A stretch of DNA of 10,137 nt from Burkholderiales bacterium (GCA_005788065.1 SXZD01000084.1:1-10137); one strand, 5' to 3'; shown: positions 1 through 6,988, counted from the first letter of the stretch. The notes: generated by a model from the letters alone, not told the origin. Made by a program: numbers and translations.

Positions 1-164
1 CCGTCATGCAGCACGAAAACGGGTTCGTTGGCGTGCGCCTTGCGGATGGCTTCGTACACCTTGTTCTGCTGCCACTGTGCAACCCAGCCCGGTTCGCGCT
101 TGGGCAGGTCGCCGCGCATGGGAAATGGCGTATCGGGCAGGTTGAGGGTGGTTTTGTAATCCAT
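1..164 (-). CDS. ileS: Isoleucine-tRNA ligase, N-terminal fragment (cut by window edge)
   Basis: The enzyme charges tRNA-Ile with isoleucine using ATP in the cytoplasm. Only 54 codons and two bases are inside the window. The translation starts MDYKTTLNLPDTPFPMRGDL, continues with KREPGWVAQWQ, and ends FVLHDG. This is the class I IleRS N-terminus leading into the HDGPPYANG region that contains the HIGH-type signature. The ATG is the only sensible start, because family similarity begins at residues 5-10. It lies 47 bp after the ribF stop on the same strand, the usual ribF-ileS pair, so the two are probably co-transcribed. The start has no clear Shine-Dalgarno sequence: a short AGAC tetranucleotide run sits directly upstream. 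The identification is firm although the gene is incomplete. Confidence 0.95.
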   Translation of the reverse strand, partial: MDYKTTLNLPDTPFPMRGDLPKREPGWVAQWQQNKVYEAIRKAHANEPVFVLHD

Positions 165-211
165 GGTCTGTCTGTCTGCTTCGGCGGTTATCGGTTGTTT
201 CTACCGCGGTT

Positions 212-1192
212 TTATGCAGCCGCAGGGCTGCGAAGGTTGAAAAGGGGAATGCTGGGGCTGCATTGTTGCAACGTGGCCAACGCCTGTTCGGTGTCGCGTT
301 TCATCTGGACGATCAGCGCGTCGAGCGAGTCGAACCGTGCCTCCGGGCGTATGTGTGAGACCACTTCGATCTGGATGTTGCGGCCATAGGCGTCGCCCGA
401 CCAGTCGGGCAAAAAAGTTTCAAGCCAGTATTCGCCGGTGCTCTTGACGCTGGGGCGAACACCGAGGCTGGCTACACCGGGCAGGGGTTTTTCTTCGATG
501 CCGTGCACCCATACGGCCAGAATGCCGGAGAGCGCCTGACTGCGAAAACCCAGTCGCAGGTTCAGTGTCGGAAAACCCAGAGTACGGCCCAGTTTCTGGC
601 CATGCACCACGTGTCCGGAGTATGTGATCGGGTGCCCCAAAGCCTCAGTGGCTGCGGCGATATTGCCTTGGGTCAGATGCAAGCGGATGTCGGTTGACGA
701 CACCCGTCGGTTGGCATGTACCACGCTCTGGATGCCTGCAACGTCAAAACCGTGCTGTTGCCCGGCCAATTGCAAGGTGTTGAAATCGCCTGCGCGCTTT
801 TGGCCAAACCGGAAATCGTCACCCACCCACAAATGCCGGGTGTGCAATTGTGCCACCAGCACCTCTTCGATGAACGCGTGTGGGCTCATGCCGGCTAAGC
901 GCTGGTCGAAGCGCAACAGGCGCACCTCGTCGATGCCGTGGGCGCGAATCCACGCCAGACGGTCGCGCAGGCTGCTGATGCGGGCTGGCGCGGCGTCGGG
1001 GCTGAAAAAAGCGCGCGGATGCGGTTCGAAGGTGAGCACGCAGGACCGCAGGTTCTGCTGGCGCGCCGTGGCGCTGATCAGGCTGAACAGTTCGCTGTGG
1101 CCGCGGTGCACACCATCGAAATTGCCGATGGTGACCGCCGCGCCGCGCCCAAGGGGGCGGCCGTCGCAGGATGGGCGGTAACGGATGTGCAT
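212..1192 (-). CDS. ribF: Bifunctional riboflavin kinase / FAD synthetase
   Basis: The product has 326 residues and turns riboflavin into FMN and then FAD, using ATP, in the cytoplasm. The N-terminal FAD-synthetase (nucleotidyltransferase) domain spans about 15-170 and shows GNFDGVHRGH (23-32), EPHPR (56-60), GDDFRFG (124-130) and SSTDIR (165-170). The C-terminal riboflavin-kinase domain spans about 185-305 and shows GRTLGFPTLNL (202-212), the ASLGVRPSV stretch (241-249) and ETFLPDWSGDAYG, whose Glu258 matches the catalytic glutamate. Length fits the family (about 310-330). The frame stays open far upstream, but family similarity begins near residue 1 of MHIRYRPS, so that ATG was chosen; its ribosome site is weak. 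ileS follows after 47 bp. The gene is divergent from purN, and a TATAAT box on this strand lies about 40 bp upstream of the start. Confidence 0.95.
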   Translation of the reverse strand: MHIRYRPSCDGRPLGRGAAVTIGNFDGVHRGHSELFSLISATARQQNLRSCVLTFEPHPRAFFSPDAAPARISSLRDRLAWIRAHGIDEVRLLRFDQRLAGMSPHAFIEEVLVAQLHTRHLWVGDDFRFGQKRAGDFNTLQLAGQQHGFDVAGIQSVVHANRRVSSTDIRLHLTQGNIAAATEALGHPITYSGHVVHGQKLGRTLGFPTLNLRLGFRSQALSGILAVWVHGIEEKPLPGVASLGVRPSVKSTGEYWLETFLPDWSGDAYGRNIQIEVVSHIRPEARFDSLDALIVQMKRDTEQALATLQQCSPSIPLFNLRSPAAA

Positions 1193-1231
1193 GGGCGGTC
1201 GTGGCGGGGGCTGTTTTTTGAATGACCCGGA

Positions 1232-1237
1232 ATTATA
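1232..1237 (-). promoter_or_regulatory. Candidate -10 box for ribF-ileS
   Basis: Read on the minus strand this is a perfect TATAAT in the 123-bp gap between the divergent ribF and purN genes. It would start transcription near 1225 and leave a leader of roughly 33 nt before the ribF ATG. No good -35 hexamer is found 16-18 bp upstream (the sequence there is AACCCA-like), so it may need an activator. The leader is too short to hold an FMN riboswitch. Confidence 0.5.
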
Positions 1238-1300
1238 AGGTTTTAAGCCCGTCTTGGGTTTGCGCCGGCAGCATGGGTGGGGCAGCGGCGGGGTGGTGGA

Positions 1301-1309
1301 TGGTAAACT
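1301..1309 (+). promoter_or_regulatory. Candidate extended -10 box for purN, very close to the ATG
   Basis: The sequence TGG-TAAACT forms a TGn extended -10 element. It ends only 6 bases before the purN ATG at 1316, so a start of transcription about 7 bases downstream would fall on or next to the ATG and give a leaderless mRNA. No -35 consensus is visible. This is inferred from motif spacing only. Confidence 0.4.
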
Positions 1310-1315
1310 GTCGGC

Positions 1316-2017
1316 ATGATCACCCAAACTTTTTCTCCGGCAGGGTCGAACGGGGTTCCGGCAGGCGGCGGCACCGCGTCGCCGGCGCGCCTGGTCGTGC
1401 TGATTTCCGGGCGAGGCTCCAATTTGCAGGCGCTGCTGGAACACCCTGACCACGGGTCGGTTTTTCAGGTGCAGGCTGTGCTGAGCAACAAAGCCGAGGC
1501 CGCGGGACTCGATTTGGCCCGCAACCGTGGCATTACCGCCCATGCGCTCTCGCACCGTGACTTTGCCAGCCGCGAAGCGTTTGATGCCGCATTGGCCGCG
1601 TTGGTAGATGCCCATCAGCCCCATCTGGTGGTGCTGGCCGGTTTCATGCGTATCCTGACCGACAGCTTTGTCAATCGCTATGCGGGTCGGCTGATCAATA
1701 TTCATCCCAGTCTTCTGCCGTCGTTCCCGGGATTGGACACGCATGCCCGTGCCATAGAAGCTGGTTGTTGCGTGCATGGTGCGACAGTCCACTTTGTTAC
1801 GCCCCAGCTCGACCACGGTCCTGTGATTGCACAGGCGGCCGTCGAGGTTCAGCCCGATGACACGCCCGAGACGCTGGCTGCGCGCGTACTGCGCCGCGAG
1901 CACGATATTTTGCCGGCTGCCGTGCGCGCGTTCGCTCGGGGGCATTTGAACATTGAAGGTTTGCGGGTGCGCTGGTCCGTGCCTGCACCCGCTGTATTTT
2001 CCAAGGAGTCTGTGTAA
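1316..2017 (+). CDS. purN: Phosphoribosylglycinamide formyltransferase (GART)
   Basis: The 233-residue product transfers a formyl group from 10-formyltetrahydrofolate to GAR, the third step of de novo purine synthesis, in the cytoplasm. The formyltransferase fold starts at about residue 25 (RLVVLISGRGSNLQALL, 25-41). The catalytic triad is visible: Asn128 and His130 in INIHPSLLPSFPGL, and Asp166 in VTPQLDHGPVIAQ. E. coli PurN is 212 residues. The extra length is a Gly/Pro/Ser-rich leader of about 24 residues; no alternative ATG or well-placed GTG was seen closer to the core. No Shine-Dalgarno sequence precedes the ATG. The stop overlaps the next gene's ATG by one base (TAATG), so purN and the methyltransferase are probably translationally coupled. 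Confidence 0.95.
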   Translation: MITQTFSPAGSNGVPAGGGTASPARLVVLISGRGSNLQALLEHPDHGSVFQVQAVLSNKAEAAGLDLARNRGITAHALSHRDFASREAFDAALAALVDAHQPHLVVLAGFMRILTDSFVNRYAGRLINIHPSLLPSFPGLDTHARAIEAGCCVHGATVHFVTPQLDHGPVIAQAAVEVQPDDTPETLAARVLRREHDILPAAVRAFARGHLNIEGLRVRWSVPAPAVFSKESV

Positions 2018-3435
2018 TGCCCCCATCTACCCATAACCGGCGCAAAACCGAGCGTGATGCGTCAGCGGGGCGTCACGCAGAGGCCAAGCCGAGCGACCGC
2101 AAGCGTTCCGGACGCAGCTCTGCTGCGCCCATGCGCATTGCAGACCATTTGGTCAAGCTGATTGCCCTGCTTTCGAAATTTGACGCTCCGGCCGACGCGG
2201 TCATCTCCCATTATTTCCGCGCCAACCCCAAATTGGGCTCTGGCGACCGGCACTGGATTGCCGAATCGGCCTACACCTGGCTGCGTCTGAAGCCGCGCAT
2301 TGCCCACCTGTGCGAAGGCGGGCAGGGTCCCGTGCCCCAGCGCTGGGCGCAATTGTCGCTGCTGCTGGTGAATGCGCCGCAAAAATTGTGGGCCTTGGGT
2401 GCCGCCGAAGAGCATCAGTGGTTGAGCCGTGTGCTGGCCGTGAAGGTGGGTACCTTGCCCATGGAGCATCAGGTGTGTATGCCTTTCTGGTTCTGGTCGC
2501 GTCTGGAAGAGCAACTCGGTGCCCATGATGCGCAGCAGTTTGCGTTTGCTATGCTGGAGCCGGCTGCGCTTGACCTGCGGGTCAACCGTATCAAAGCGAC
2601 CGTGGCGCAGGTCACTGACGCACTGGATGTGGCCGGTATTGCCTGGGAGCCGATTGCAGGCTTGCCCGACGCAGTGCGCTTGCGCACCAAACCGGCCCTG
2701 TCCAATCTGGATGTGTTCCGGGAGGGAGGCATTGAGGTGCAGGACGCTGGCAGTCAATGGATTGCGGCTGTGACGGCACCGCGGCGTGGCGACATGGTGG
2801 TTGATTTTTGTGCCGGCGCCGGTGGCAAGACCTTGGCCATTGGCAGCCTGATGCGCAACACAGGCCGGCTGATCGCGGTCGATACATCACAGACCCGCTT
2901 GTCGCGCTTAAAGCCCCGTCTGTTGCGAAGCGGTTTGACCAACGTCTACCCGCTGGCCATTGACCGGGAAGATGACGTGCGTCTGGACCGCTACCGCCGC
3001 AAGGCGGACCGTGTGCTGGTGGATGCCCCGTGCAGCGGCATGGGAACCCTGCGCCGCAACCCCGACCTGAAATGGCGGCAGACGCCGGCGGATGTCGAAG
3101 AGTTGACGGCCAAGCAGGCGTCCATCCTGTCGGCGGCTGCCGAGTTGGTGAAACCGGACGGACGTCTGGTTTACGCCACCTGCAGTGTGCTGCGCGAGGA
3201 AAATGAAGCCATCGTGATGGCATTTCTGGAGGCCAACCCGGATTTTCGTCTGCGTCATTGGAACGAGATTCTGGCGCCGGACAACCGCCCCCCGGCGCTG
3301 ACGGCTTCGCCTGATCAGCCCTGGTTGCGGCTGTGGCCGCAAACCGATGCCTGCGACGGGTTTTTTGTGGCTGTGATGCAGCGCTCGGGAGAAACACCGA
3401 AAACAACGGTTCAGCAGGCGGAGGATGCCGAATGA
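2017..3435 (+). CDS. RsmB/NOP-family rRNA (cytosine-C5) methyltransferase
   Basis: The 472-residue, SAM-dependent enzyme probably makes 5-methylcytosine in 16S rRNA. The N-terminus (1-38) is basic and likely disordered. A NusB-like helical domain follows at about 39-165 (note GSGDRHWIAESAYTWLR, 74-90). The Rossmann methyltransferase domain has motif I VDFCAGAGG (262-270), motif IV DAPCSG with Cys339, and motif VI ATCS with Cys389. Two such cysteines are the hallmark of RNA m5C methyltransferases. The C-terminus DACDGFFVAVM (444-454) is also typical. The start is supported by AAGGAG at 2003-2008, eight bases before the ATG. The gene overlaps purN by one base and the channel gene by four. Burkholderiales often carry more than one RsmB-like protein, and this copy is not beside fmt, so the exact target base (rsmB or a paralogue) is left open. 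Confidence 0.9.
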   Translation: MPPSTHNRRKTERDASAGRHAEAKPSDRKRSGRSSAAPMRIADHLVKLIALLSKFDAPADAVISHYFRANPKLGSGDRHWIAESAYTWLRLKPRIAHLCEGGQGPVPQRWAQLSLLLVNAPQKLWALGAAEEHQWLSRVLAVKVGTLPMEHQVCMPFWFWSRLEEQLGAHDAQQFAFAMLEPAALDLRVNRIKATVAQVTDALDVAGIAWEPIAGLPDAVRLRTKPALSNLDVFREGGIEVQDAGSQWIAAVTAPRRGDMVVDFCAGAGGKTLAIGSLMRNTGRLIAVDTSQTRLSRLKPRLLRSGLTNVYPLAIDREDDVRLDRYRRKADRVLVDAPCSGMGTLRRNPDLKWRQTPADVEELTAKQASILSAAAELVKPDGRLVYATCSVLREENEAIVMAFLEANPDFRLRHWNEILAPDNRPPALTASPDQPWLRLWPQTDACDGFFVAVMQRSGETPKTTVQQAEDAE

Positions 3436-4697
3436 AGCAAAGAGCGATGGCGGGTGATTCGATGGTGGGGTCTTTGTGGGCAGATCTTCAGTCGCCCGGA
3501 CTGTGGACCCATGTATCTGCTGTCGTGGTGTCGCTGTTGCTGGCCTGGGGGCTGTCGGCGTGGCTCAAGCGCCGTTGGTCGAGAGAGGGCGTGGGCAAGC
3601 AGGCCTCGGCACTGGTCAACGGCGGCTTGTGGCGCAGGGGGGCTTTCCCCCTGTTGGCGGCCATTATCCTGCAGGTGTGCGACTGGATGCTGGTCGATTT
3701 GGTGCAGGGCAATCTGGTGCCCATCGCCAAAACCCTGTTTTTTGCCATGGCCATCATCCGGGTGCTGGTCTACGCCGCCCACCGGGCCGTTTCGTGGGTT
3801 GAACTGCCCAAAGGTACCGATACAGCCATCAGCACGCTGGTCTGGTTTTTTGTGGCCATGCATCTGTTGGGCTGGCTGGACGACCTGGAGGGTTTTCTGA
3901 CCGCTGTCAGCATACCGCTTGGCAAGACCTCGCTGTCGCTGATGACCCTGCTCAACGGTGTTTTCACTACTTCGGTTACCCTGCTGGCCAGCCTCTGGCT
4001 GGGCGCCTCGCTGGAGAGTCGCCTGATGGGCATGCAGAACATCGATGTCAGTTTCCGCGTGGTGATCGGTCGGGTGATGCGGGCGGTATTGATCGTGGTG
4101 GCGGTTCTGCTGAGCATGTCACTGGCCGGCATTGATCTGACCATCCTGTCGGTATTTGGCGGTGCGCTGGGTGTGGGGTTGGGTCTGGGCATGCAGCGCA
4201 TTGCCAGCAACTATGTCTCAGGCTTCATCATTCTGCTGGACCACAGTGTTCGGATCGGTCAGCCCATCAGCGTGGATAAGTTCAGTGGCGTGGTCAGCGA
4301 CATCAAGACGCGCTACACGGTGCTGAAAAACGCAGATGGATTGCAGTCTGTGGTGCCCAATGAGATGCTGGTCAGCCTGCCTGTGACGCGCAGTCCCTCA
4401 GGCGCCCGGCGCACCCGCGACACCGTTCGCATCTCCCTGTCTGCCGTTCGGGACATTGACCGGATCATGGCCGGTCTGCGTGAGGTGGTCATGCAAACTG
4501 AGGGGGTAGAGTCGAACCCTTCCGTGCAGGTCAGCGTGGTTGACGCAGGTCATGATTTTTTCACGGTTGAGTTGGCATACTGGACTGCATGGGAAGGTGC
4601 CCGCACTGCGGCTTTGCGTTCGGATTTGCTGATTCGCATCGCTGCCCATCTAAAGAGTACAAGTGTTCACTTTACAACTGTTATCGCCAAGCCCTGA
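3432..4697 (+). CDS. MscS-family mechanosensitive ion channel
   Basis: This is a 421-residue inner-membrane protein. Hydrophobic segments lie at about 23-44, 70-90, 99-118, 132-150, 168-192 and 214-234. A Gly/Ala-rich pore helix follows (FGGALGVGLGLGMQRIASNYVSGFIILLD, 242-270), then the beta domain with VRIGQPISVDKFSGVVSDIKTRYTVLKN and VPNEMLVSLPV. This pore helix plus beta domain is the MscS signature. With about seven membrane segments it is larger than E. coli MscS (286 residues, three). Such proteins release solutes on sudden membrane tension; gating of this one is unknown. The start at 3432 forms an ATGA overlap with the methyltransferase stop and has GGAGG at 3420-3424, seven bases upstream. 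An ATG at 3333 is in frame but lies inside the upstream gene. The last codons contain an operator-like palindrome (4654-4671). Confidence 0.9.
   Translation: MKQRAMAGDSMVGSLWADLQSPGLWTHVSAVVVSLLLAWGLSAWLKRRWSREGVGKQASALVNGGLWRRGAFPLLAAIILQVCDWMLVDLVQGNLVPIAKTLFFAMAIIRVLVYAAHRAVSWVELPKGTDTAISTLVWFFVAMHLLGWLDDLEGFLTAVSIPLGKTSLSLMTLLNGVFTTSVTLLASLWLGASLESRLMGMQNIDVSFRVVIGRVMRAVLIVVAVLLSMSLAGIDLTILSVFGGALGVGLGLGMQRIASNYVSGFIILLDHSVRIGQPISVDKFSGVVSDIKTRYTVLKNADGLQSVVPNEMLVSLPVTRSPSGARRTRDTVRISLSAVRDIDRIMAGLREVVMQTEGVESNPSVQVSVVDAGHDFFTVELAYWTAWEGARTAALRSDLLIRIAAHLKSTSVHFTTVIAKP
4654..4671 (+). promoter_or_regulatory. Operator-like palindrome, upstream copy (inside the end of the channel gene)
   Basis: AGAGTACAAGTGTTCACT is an imperfect palindrome of the form AGnGnACAnnTGTnCnCT. 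It shares the core ACAAGTGTYCACT (12 of 13 bases) with a second site 112 bp downstream. It resembles, from memory, the sites of the TetR-type fatty-acid regulators DesT and FabR. It sits about 155 bp before the desaturase ATG. Confidence 0.5.
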
Positions 4698-4761
4698 TCG
4701 GGTGGTGCATTGCGGAAATTAATCCGGTCTGTTGCAATTACTGCTTATTGAAGTAAAAATC

Positions 4762-4791
4762 TAAACAGACACAAGTGTCCACTGATACAAT
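4762..4791 (+). promoter_or_regulatory. Candidate desaturase promoter
   Basis: TAAACA (4762-4767) and TACAAT (4786-4791) are spaced by 18 bp and would start transcription near 4798, leaving a leader of about 28 nt. An alternative is TTGCAA (4732-4737) with TAAAAA (4754-4759), spaced 16 bp. The stretch is clearly AT-rich compared with its surroundings. Under either choice the palindrome at 4766-4783 overlaps the promoter or the start of transcription, as expected for a repressor site. Confidence 0.5.
4766..4783 (+). promoter_or_regulatory. Operator-like palindrome, downstream copy (in the desaturase promoter)
   Basis: CAGACACAAGTGTCCACT contains the inverted repeat GACAC-AA-GTGTC (4768-4779) and repeats the core of the site at 4654-4671. 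It fills the spacer between the proposed -35 and -10 boxes. This suggests repression of the desaturase by an acyl-CoA- or acyl-ACP-responsive TetR-family protein, which is an inference; no such regulator gene is in the window. Confidence 0.55.
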
Positions 4792-4825
4792 CAGAGTATC
4801 TTATAACTAAACTTGGCGTGTAACT

Positions 4826-6016
4826 ATGCTCGAATTCCTTCAGAACGGACTGACTGGAGCCAGTTTCTGGCAGATTGTCGTCTACACCCTCATTATGACC
4901 CACATCACCATTGTGGGCGTCACCGTCTTTCTTCACCGTGGCATGGCGCACAGAGCGCTGGATATCGGTCCGGCGCTTTCCCACTTCTTCCGTTTCTGGA
5001 TGTGGTTGACCACAGGCCAAAACACCAAGGCATGGGCGGCTATCCATCGCAAGCATCACGCCAAGTGCGAGACCATCGACGATCCGCACAGCCCGGTTGC
5101 CATGGGGCTGAAAAAGGTCTTCTGGGAAGGTGCCGAGCTGTACCGCAAAGAAGCCAAAAATCAGGAAACCCTGGACAAATACGGTCATGGTTGCCCGGAC
5201 GACTGGATCGAAAAGAACATCTACACGCCATATTCTGCACATGGCGTTGCATTGATGCTCATCATTGACGTGCTGCTGTTCGGTACCGCCGGTATTTCGG
5301 TGTGGGGTATCCAGATGCTGTGGATTCCAGTGCTGGCCGCCGGCGTCATCAACGGGGTGGGTCACTACTGGGGTTACCGCAACTTTGACTGCGTGGACGC
5401 CAGCCGCAATATTTTCCCGCTCGGTATCCTGATCGGTGGCGAAGAACTGCACAACAACCACCACACCTTCGGTACGTCTGCCAAGTTGTCCAGCAAATGG
5501 TACGAGTTTGATATTGGCTGGATGTACATCCGCATCTTTGAGATGTTGGGTCTGGCCAAGGTTCGCAAGGTGGCGCCGGAAGCCCGTATGTCCCGCACGG
5601 CCAAGCCGCAGGTGGACATGGCCAGTGTCAATGCGGTCATCTCCAATCGTTACGATGTGCTGGCCCGCTATGCCCGCACCATGAAAGATGCATACCGGTC
5701 CGAGATGGACCGCCTTGGCGCAGAGCTCAAATCCGTTGAAGAGAAGGCCTTGGCCCGCCTGTCCAAAAAGACGCTGGTCGTGCACGAAAGCAAACTGACC
5801 GAAGGCGAATTGAGCAAGCTCAAGGCACTGTGCGCCAAATCCGAGGCCATGCGATCACTGGTTGAAATGCGCGAAGAACTGCGTCAGGTGTGGGAGCGCA
5901 GCAATCTGTCCAAAGAGCAGATGCTTGAGCATCTGCAAAAATGGTGCGAACGTGCTGAGGCCAGCGGCAACCGCTGGCTGCAGGACATGTCACTGCGGGT
6001 TCGCAGTTACGCCTGA
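4826..6016 (+). CDS. Membrane acyl-lipid/acyl-CoA desaturase (delta-9 type) with helical C-terminal extension
   Basis: The 396-residue di-iron enzyme probably inserts a cis double bond into saturated acyl chains with O2, adjusting membrane fluidity. Three histidine boxes bind iron: HRGMAH (37-42), HRKHH (74-78) and HNNHH (209-213), plus His180 in NGVGHYWGYRN. Hydrophobic segments lie at about 13-36 and 138-178. The desaturase fold ends near residue 250. The remaining ~140 residues are charged, helical and perhaps coiled-coil. The tail from about 340 (SLVEMREELRQVWERS, WCERAEASGNRWLQDMSLRVRSYA) recalls the C-terminus of ISL3-family transposases but has no DDE residues. The ATG is chosen because family similarity starts at MLEFLQNGL; its Shine-Dalgarno sequence is poor. 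It has its own promoter with operator-like sites, and ends at a strong terminator. Exact substrate and position of the double bond are not shown by sequence. Confidence 0.92.
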   Translation: MLEFLQNGLTGASFWQIVVYTLIMTHITIVGVTVFLHRGMAHRALDIGPALSHFFRFWMWLTTGQNTKAWAAIHRKHHAKCETIDDPHSPVAMGLKKVFWEGAELYRKEAKNQETLDKYGHGCPDDWIEKNIYTPYSAHGVALMLIIDVLLFGTAGISVWGIQMLWIPVLAAGVINGVGHYWGYRNFDCVDASRNIFPLGILIGGEELHNNHHTFGTSAKLSSKWYEFDIGWMYIRIFEMLGLAKVRKVAPEARMSRTAKPQVDMASVNAVISNRYDVLARYARTMKDAYRSEMDRLGAELKSVEEKALARLSKKTLVVHESKLTEGELSKLKALCAKSEAMRSLVEMREELRQVWERSNLSKEQMLEHLQKWCERAEASGNRWLQDMSLRVRSYA

Positions 6017-6061
6017 TCAAGCCATCATGTTCCGCCGCTGATGGCGGTTGGTAAGTAAACG

Positions 6062-6094
6062 ACACCCGGCCTGAGCGCCGGGTGTTTTGCTTTG
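6062..6094 (+). terminator. Intrinsic terminator after the desaturase gene
   Basis: ACACCCGGC (6062-6070) and GCCGGGTGT (6077-6085) form a perfect 9-bp GC-rich stem with a six-base loop, followed by TTT and a broken T-rich run. It lies 46 bp after the desaturase stop. A smaller hairpin, CCGCC/GGCGG (6032-6047), precedes it. Read on the other strand the T tract is poor, so it serves the minus-strand dehydrogenase less well. Confidence 0.8.
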
Positions 6095-6132
6095 AAGCCT
6101 CTTGGGGATGCGTTGACCGGGGTCAGCCCGGC

Positions 6133-6909
6133 TCAGAAACCTTTGGCAATCAGGCCTGAGAGGAAGCGACGCATGGGGCGGGGTTGGAAACGTGTTGCTT
6201 CGACCACTGCCTGGTTCATGCGTCCGTTGATGTGCATGGCTTTACCCGCCATGCAGGCCGCATAACCTTCCTCGGCTACTTCGTGGGCTTCCATATTGCG
6301 CACGAAGGGCAGGGTCATGGGTTTGCGACCGTCGTCGCGGTTGATCATGTCCGTGTTGGTAAAGCCGGGGCAAAGTGCCGTTACCGTAACGCCGGTACCC
6401 CGTGTTTCTATCCACAAAGCCTCCGAAAACGACAGCAGATATGCCTTGCTGGCTGCGTAGGTGGATAGGAAGGGAACCGGCTGGAAAGAGGAGGTAGATG
6501 CTACGTTCAAAATGCGCCCCCGCTTGGCTTCCAGCATGGGCTGCAGATACAGCCAGGCCAGCGCAGTGCAAGCGCTGACATTGACCTGTATCAGGTTCAT
6601 GTGGGTTTGAAGGTCGTTGGCCTGCAAGGGACCCTCACACAGCAAACCTGCGTTGTTGATTAGTATGTCCACATCTACGCCGCGTGCGCGTGTCTCATTG
6701 AAGAGTGCCTCTGCCGCGTTTGGACTCGTGAGATCGCTGGCAATGGCGATGCAGTCCACGCCGTGGGCCGATGACAGTTCGCCAGCCAGTGCCTGCAATT
6801 TGTTGATGTTGCGGGCGGCCAGTACCAGTGAATGTCCATTTTTTGCGAATACGCGCGCCAGTTGCTCACCGATACCGCCAGATGCGCCTGTGATGAGGGT
6901 GTGTGCCAT
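6133..6909 (-). CDS. Short-chain dehydrogenase/reductase (SDR), classical type
   Basis: The 258-residue protein is an NAD(P)H-dependent oxidoreductase of unknown substrate, probably cytoplasmic. The cofactor motif TGASGGIG is at 7-14, NNAG at 85-88, the structural Asn110 in VNVSAC, the serine region NVASTSSF at 135-142, and the catalytic YAASK (Tyr151, Lys155). PGFTNTDM (181-188) follows as in many SDRs. Basic Arg33 after the first strand (LAARN) hints at NADPH preference, which is an inference. The start has GGAG a few bases upstream, and the domain begins at residue 3. The frame is open to 7074 upstream but that part shows no family similarity and crosses a terminator. A good promoter lies 26-54 bp upstream. 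It is transcribed towards the desaturase; a role in lipid metabolism is possible but unproven. Confidence 0.9.
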   Translation of the reverse strand: MAHTLITGASGGIGEQLARVFAKNGHSLVLAARNINKLQALAGELSSAHGVDCIAIASDLTSPNAAEALFNETRARGVDVDILINNAGLLCEGPLQANDLQTHMNLIQVNVSACTALAWLYLQPMLEAKRGRILNVASTSSFQPVPFLSTYAASKAYLLSFSEALWIETRGTGVTVTALCPGFTNTDMINRDDGRKPMTLPFVRNMEAHEVAEEGYAACMAGKAMHINGRMNQAVVEATRFQPRPMRRFLSGLIAKGF

Positions 6910-6934
6910 GTTGTCTCCGTGTTGTGTGTGGGCG

Positions 6935-6963
6935 AGTTTACAGAGCCTGTCGGGCATGATCAA
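6935..6963 (-). promoter_or_regulatory. Promoter of the SDR gene
   Basis: On the minus strand TTGATC (6958-6963) and TAAACT (6935-6940) are separated by exactly 17 bp. Transcription would begin near 6928, leaving about 19 nt of leader containing the GGAG ribosome site. Two tandem copies of a 10-bp unit lie 26-45 bp upstream of the -35 box. Confidence 0.6.
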
Positions 6964-6988
6964 AGCAAAAGGCGGCTGAGTATCGGTG

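Noticed and set aside
1193..1315. Possible FMN riboswitch in front of ribF
   Set aside because: The proposed leader is about 33 nt and no RFN-element conserved segments are visible.
1193..2026. Minus-strand open frame extending ribF upstream by 278 codons, antisense to purN
   Set aside because: RibF similarity begins at the ATG at 1192; the extension is a low-complexity Arg/Gln/His-rich shadow of purN and crosses the divergent promoter region.
2612..3406. 264-codon minus-strand open frame antisense to the RNA methyltransferase
   Set aside because: Pro/Arg/Cys-rich shadow translation; the plus-strand gene carries intact catalytic motifs across the same region.
3333..3431. In-frame upstream ATG that would lengthen the MscS channel by 33 residues
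   Set aside because: The extension lies within the methyltransferase gene, looks unlike a membrane protein, and the ATG at 3432 has a better ribosome site and a coupled ATGA overlap.
4745..5785. 346-codon minus-strand open frame antisense to the desaturase
   Set aside because: Its His/Gly-rich translation mirrors the desaturase codons, has no domain similarity that I recognise, and the plus-strand gene has all three histidine boxes.
5917..5936. Perfect 8-bp hairpin GCAGATGC-TTGA-GCATCTGC inside the desaturase gene
   Set aside because: It is within coding sequence, has no T tract on either strand at its 3' side, and encodes part of an ordinary helix; probably chance.
6117..6131. CCGGG-GTCAG-CCCGG hairpin beside the SDR stop codon
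   Set aside because: On the minus strand it is not followed by a T run, so it is not supported as an intrinsic terminator.
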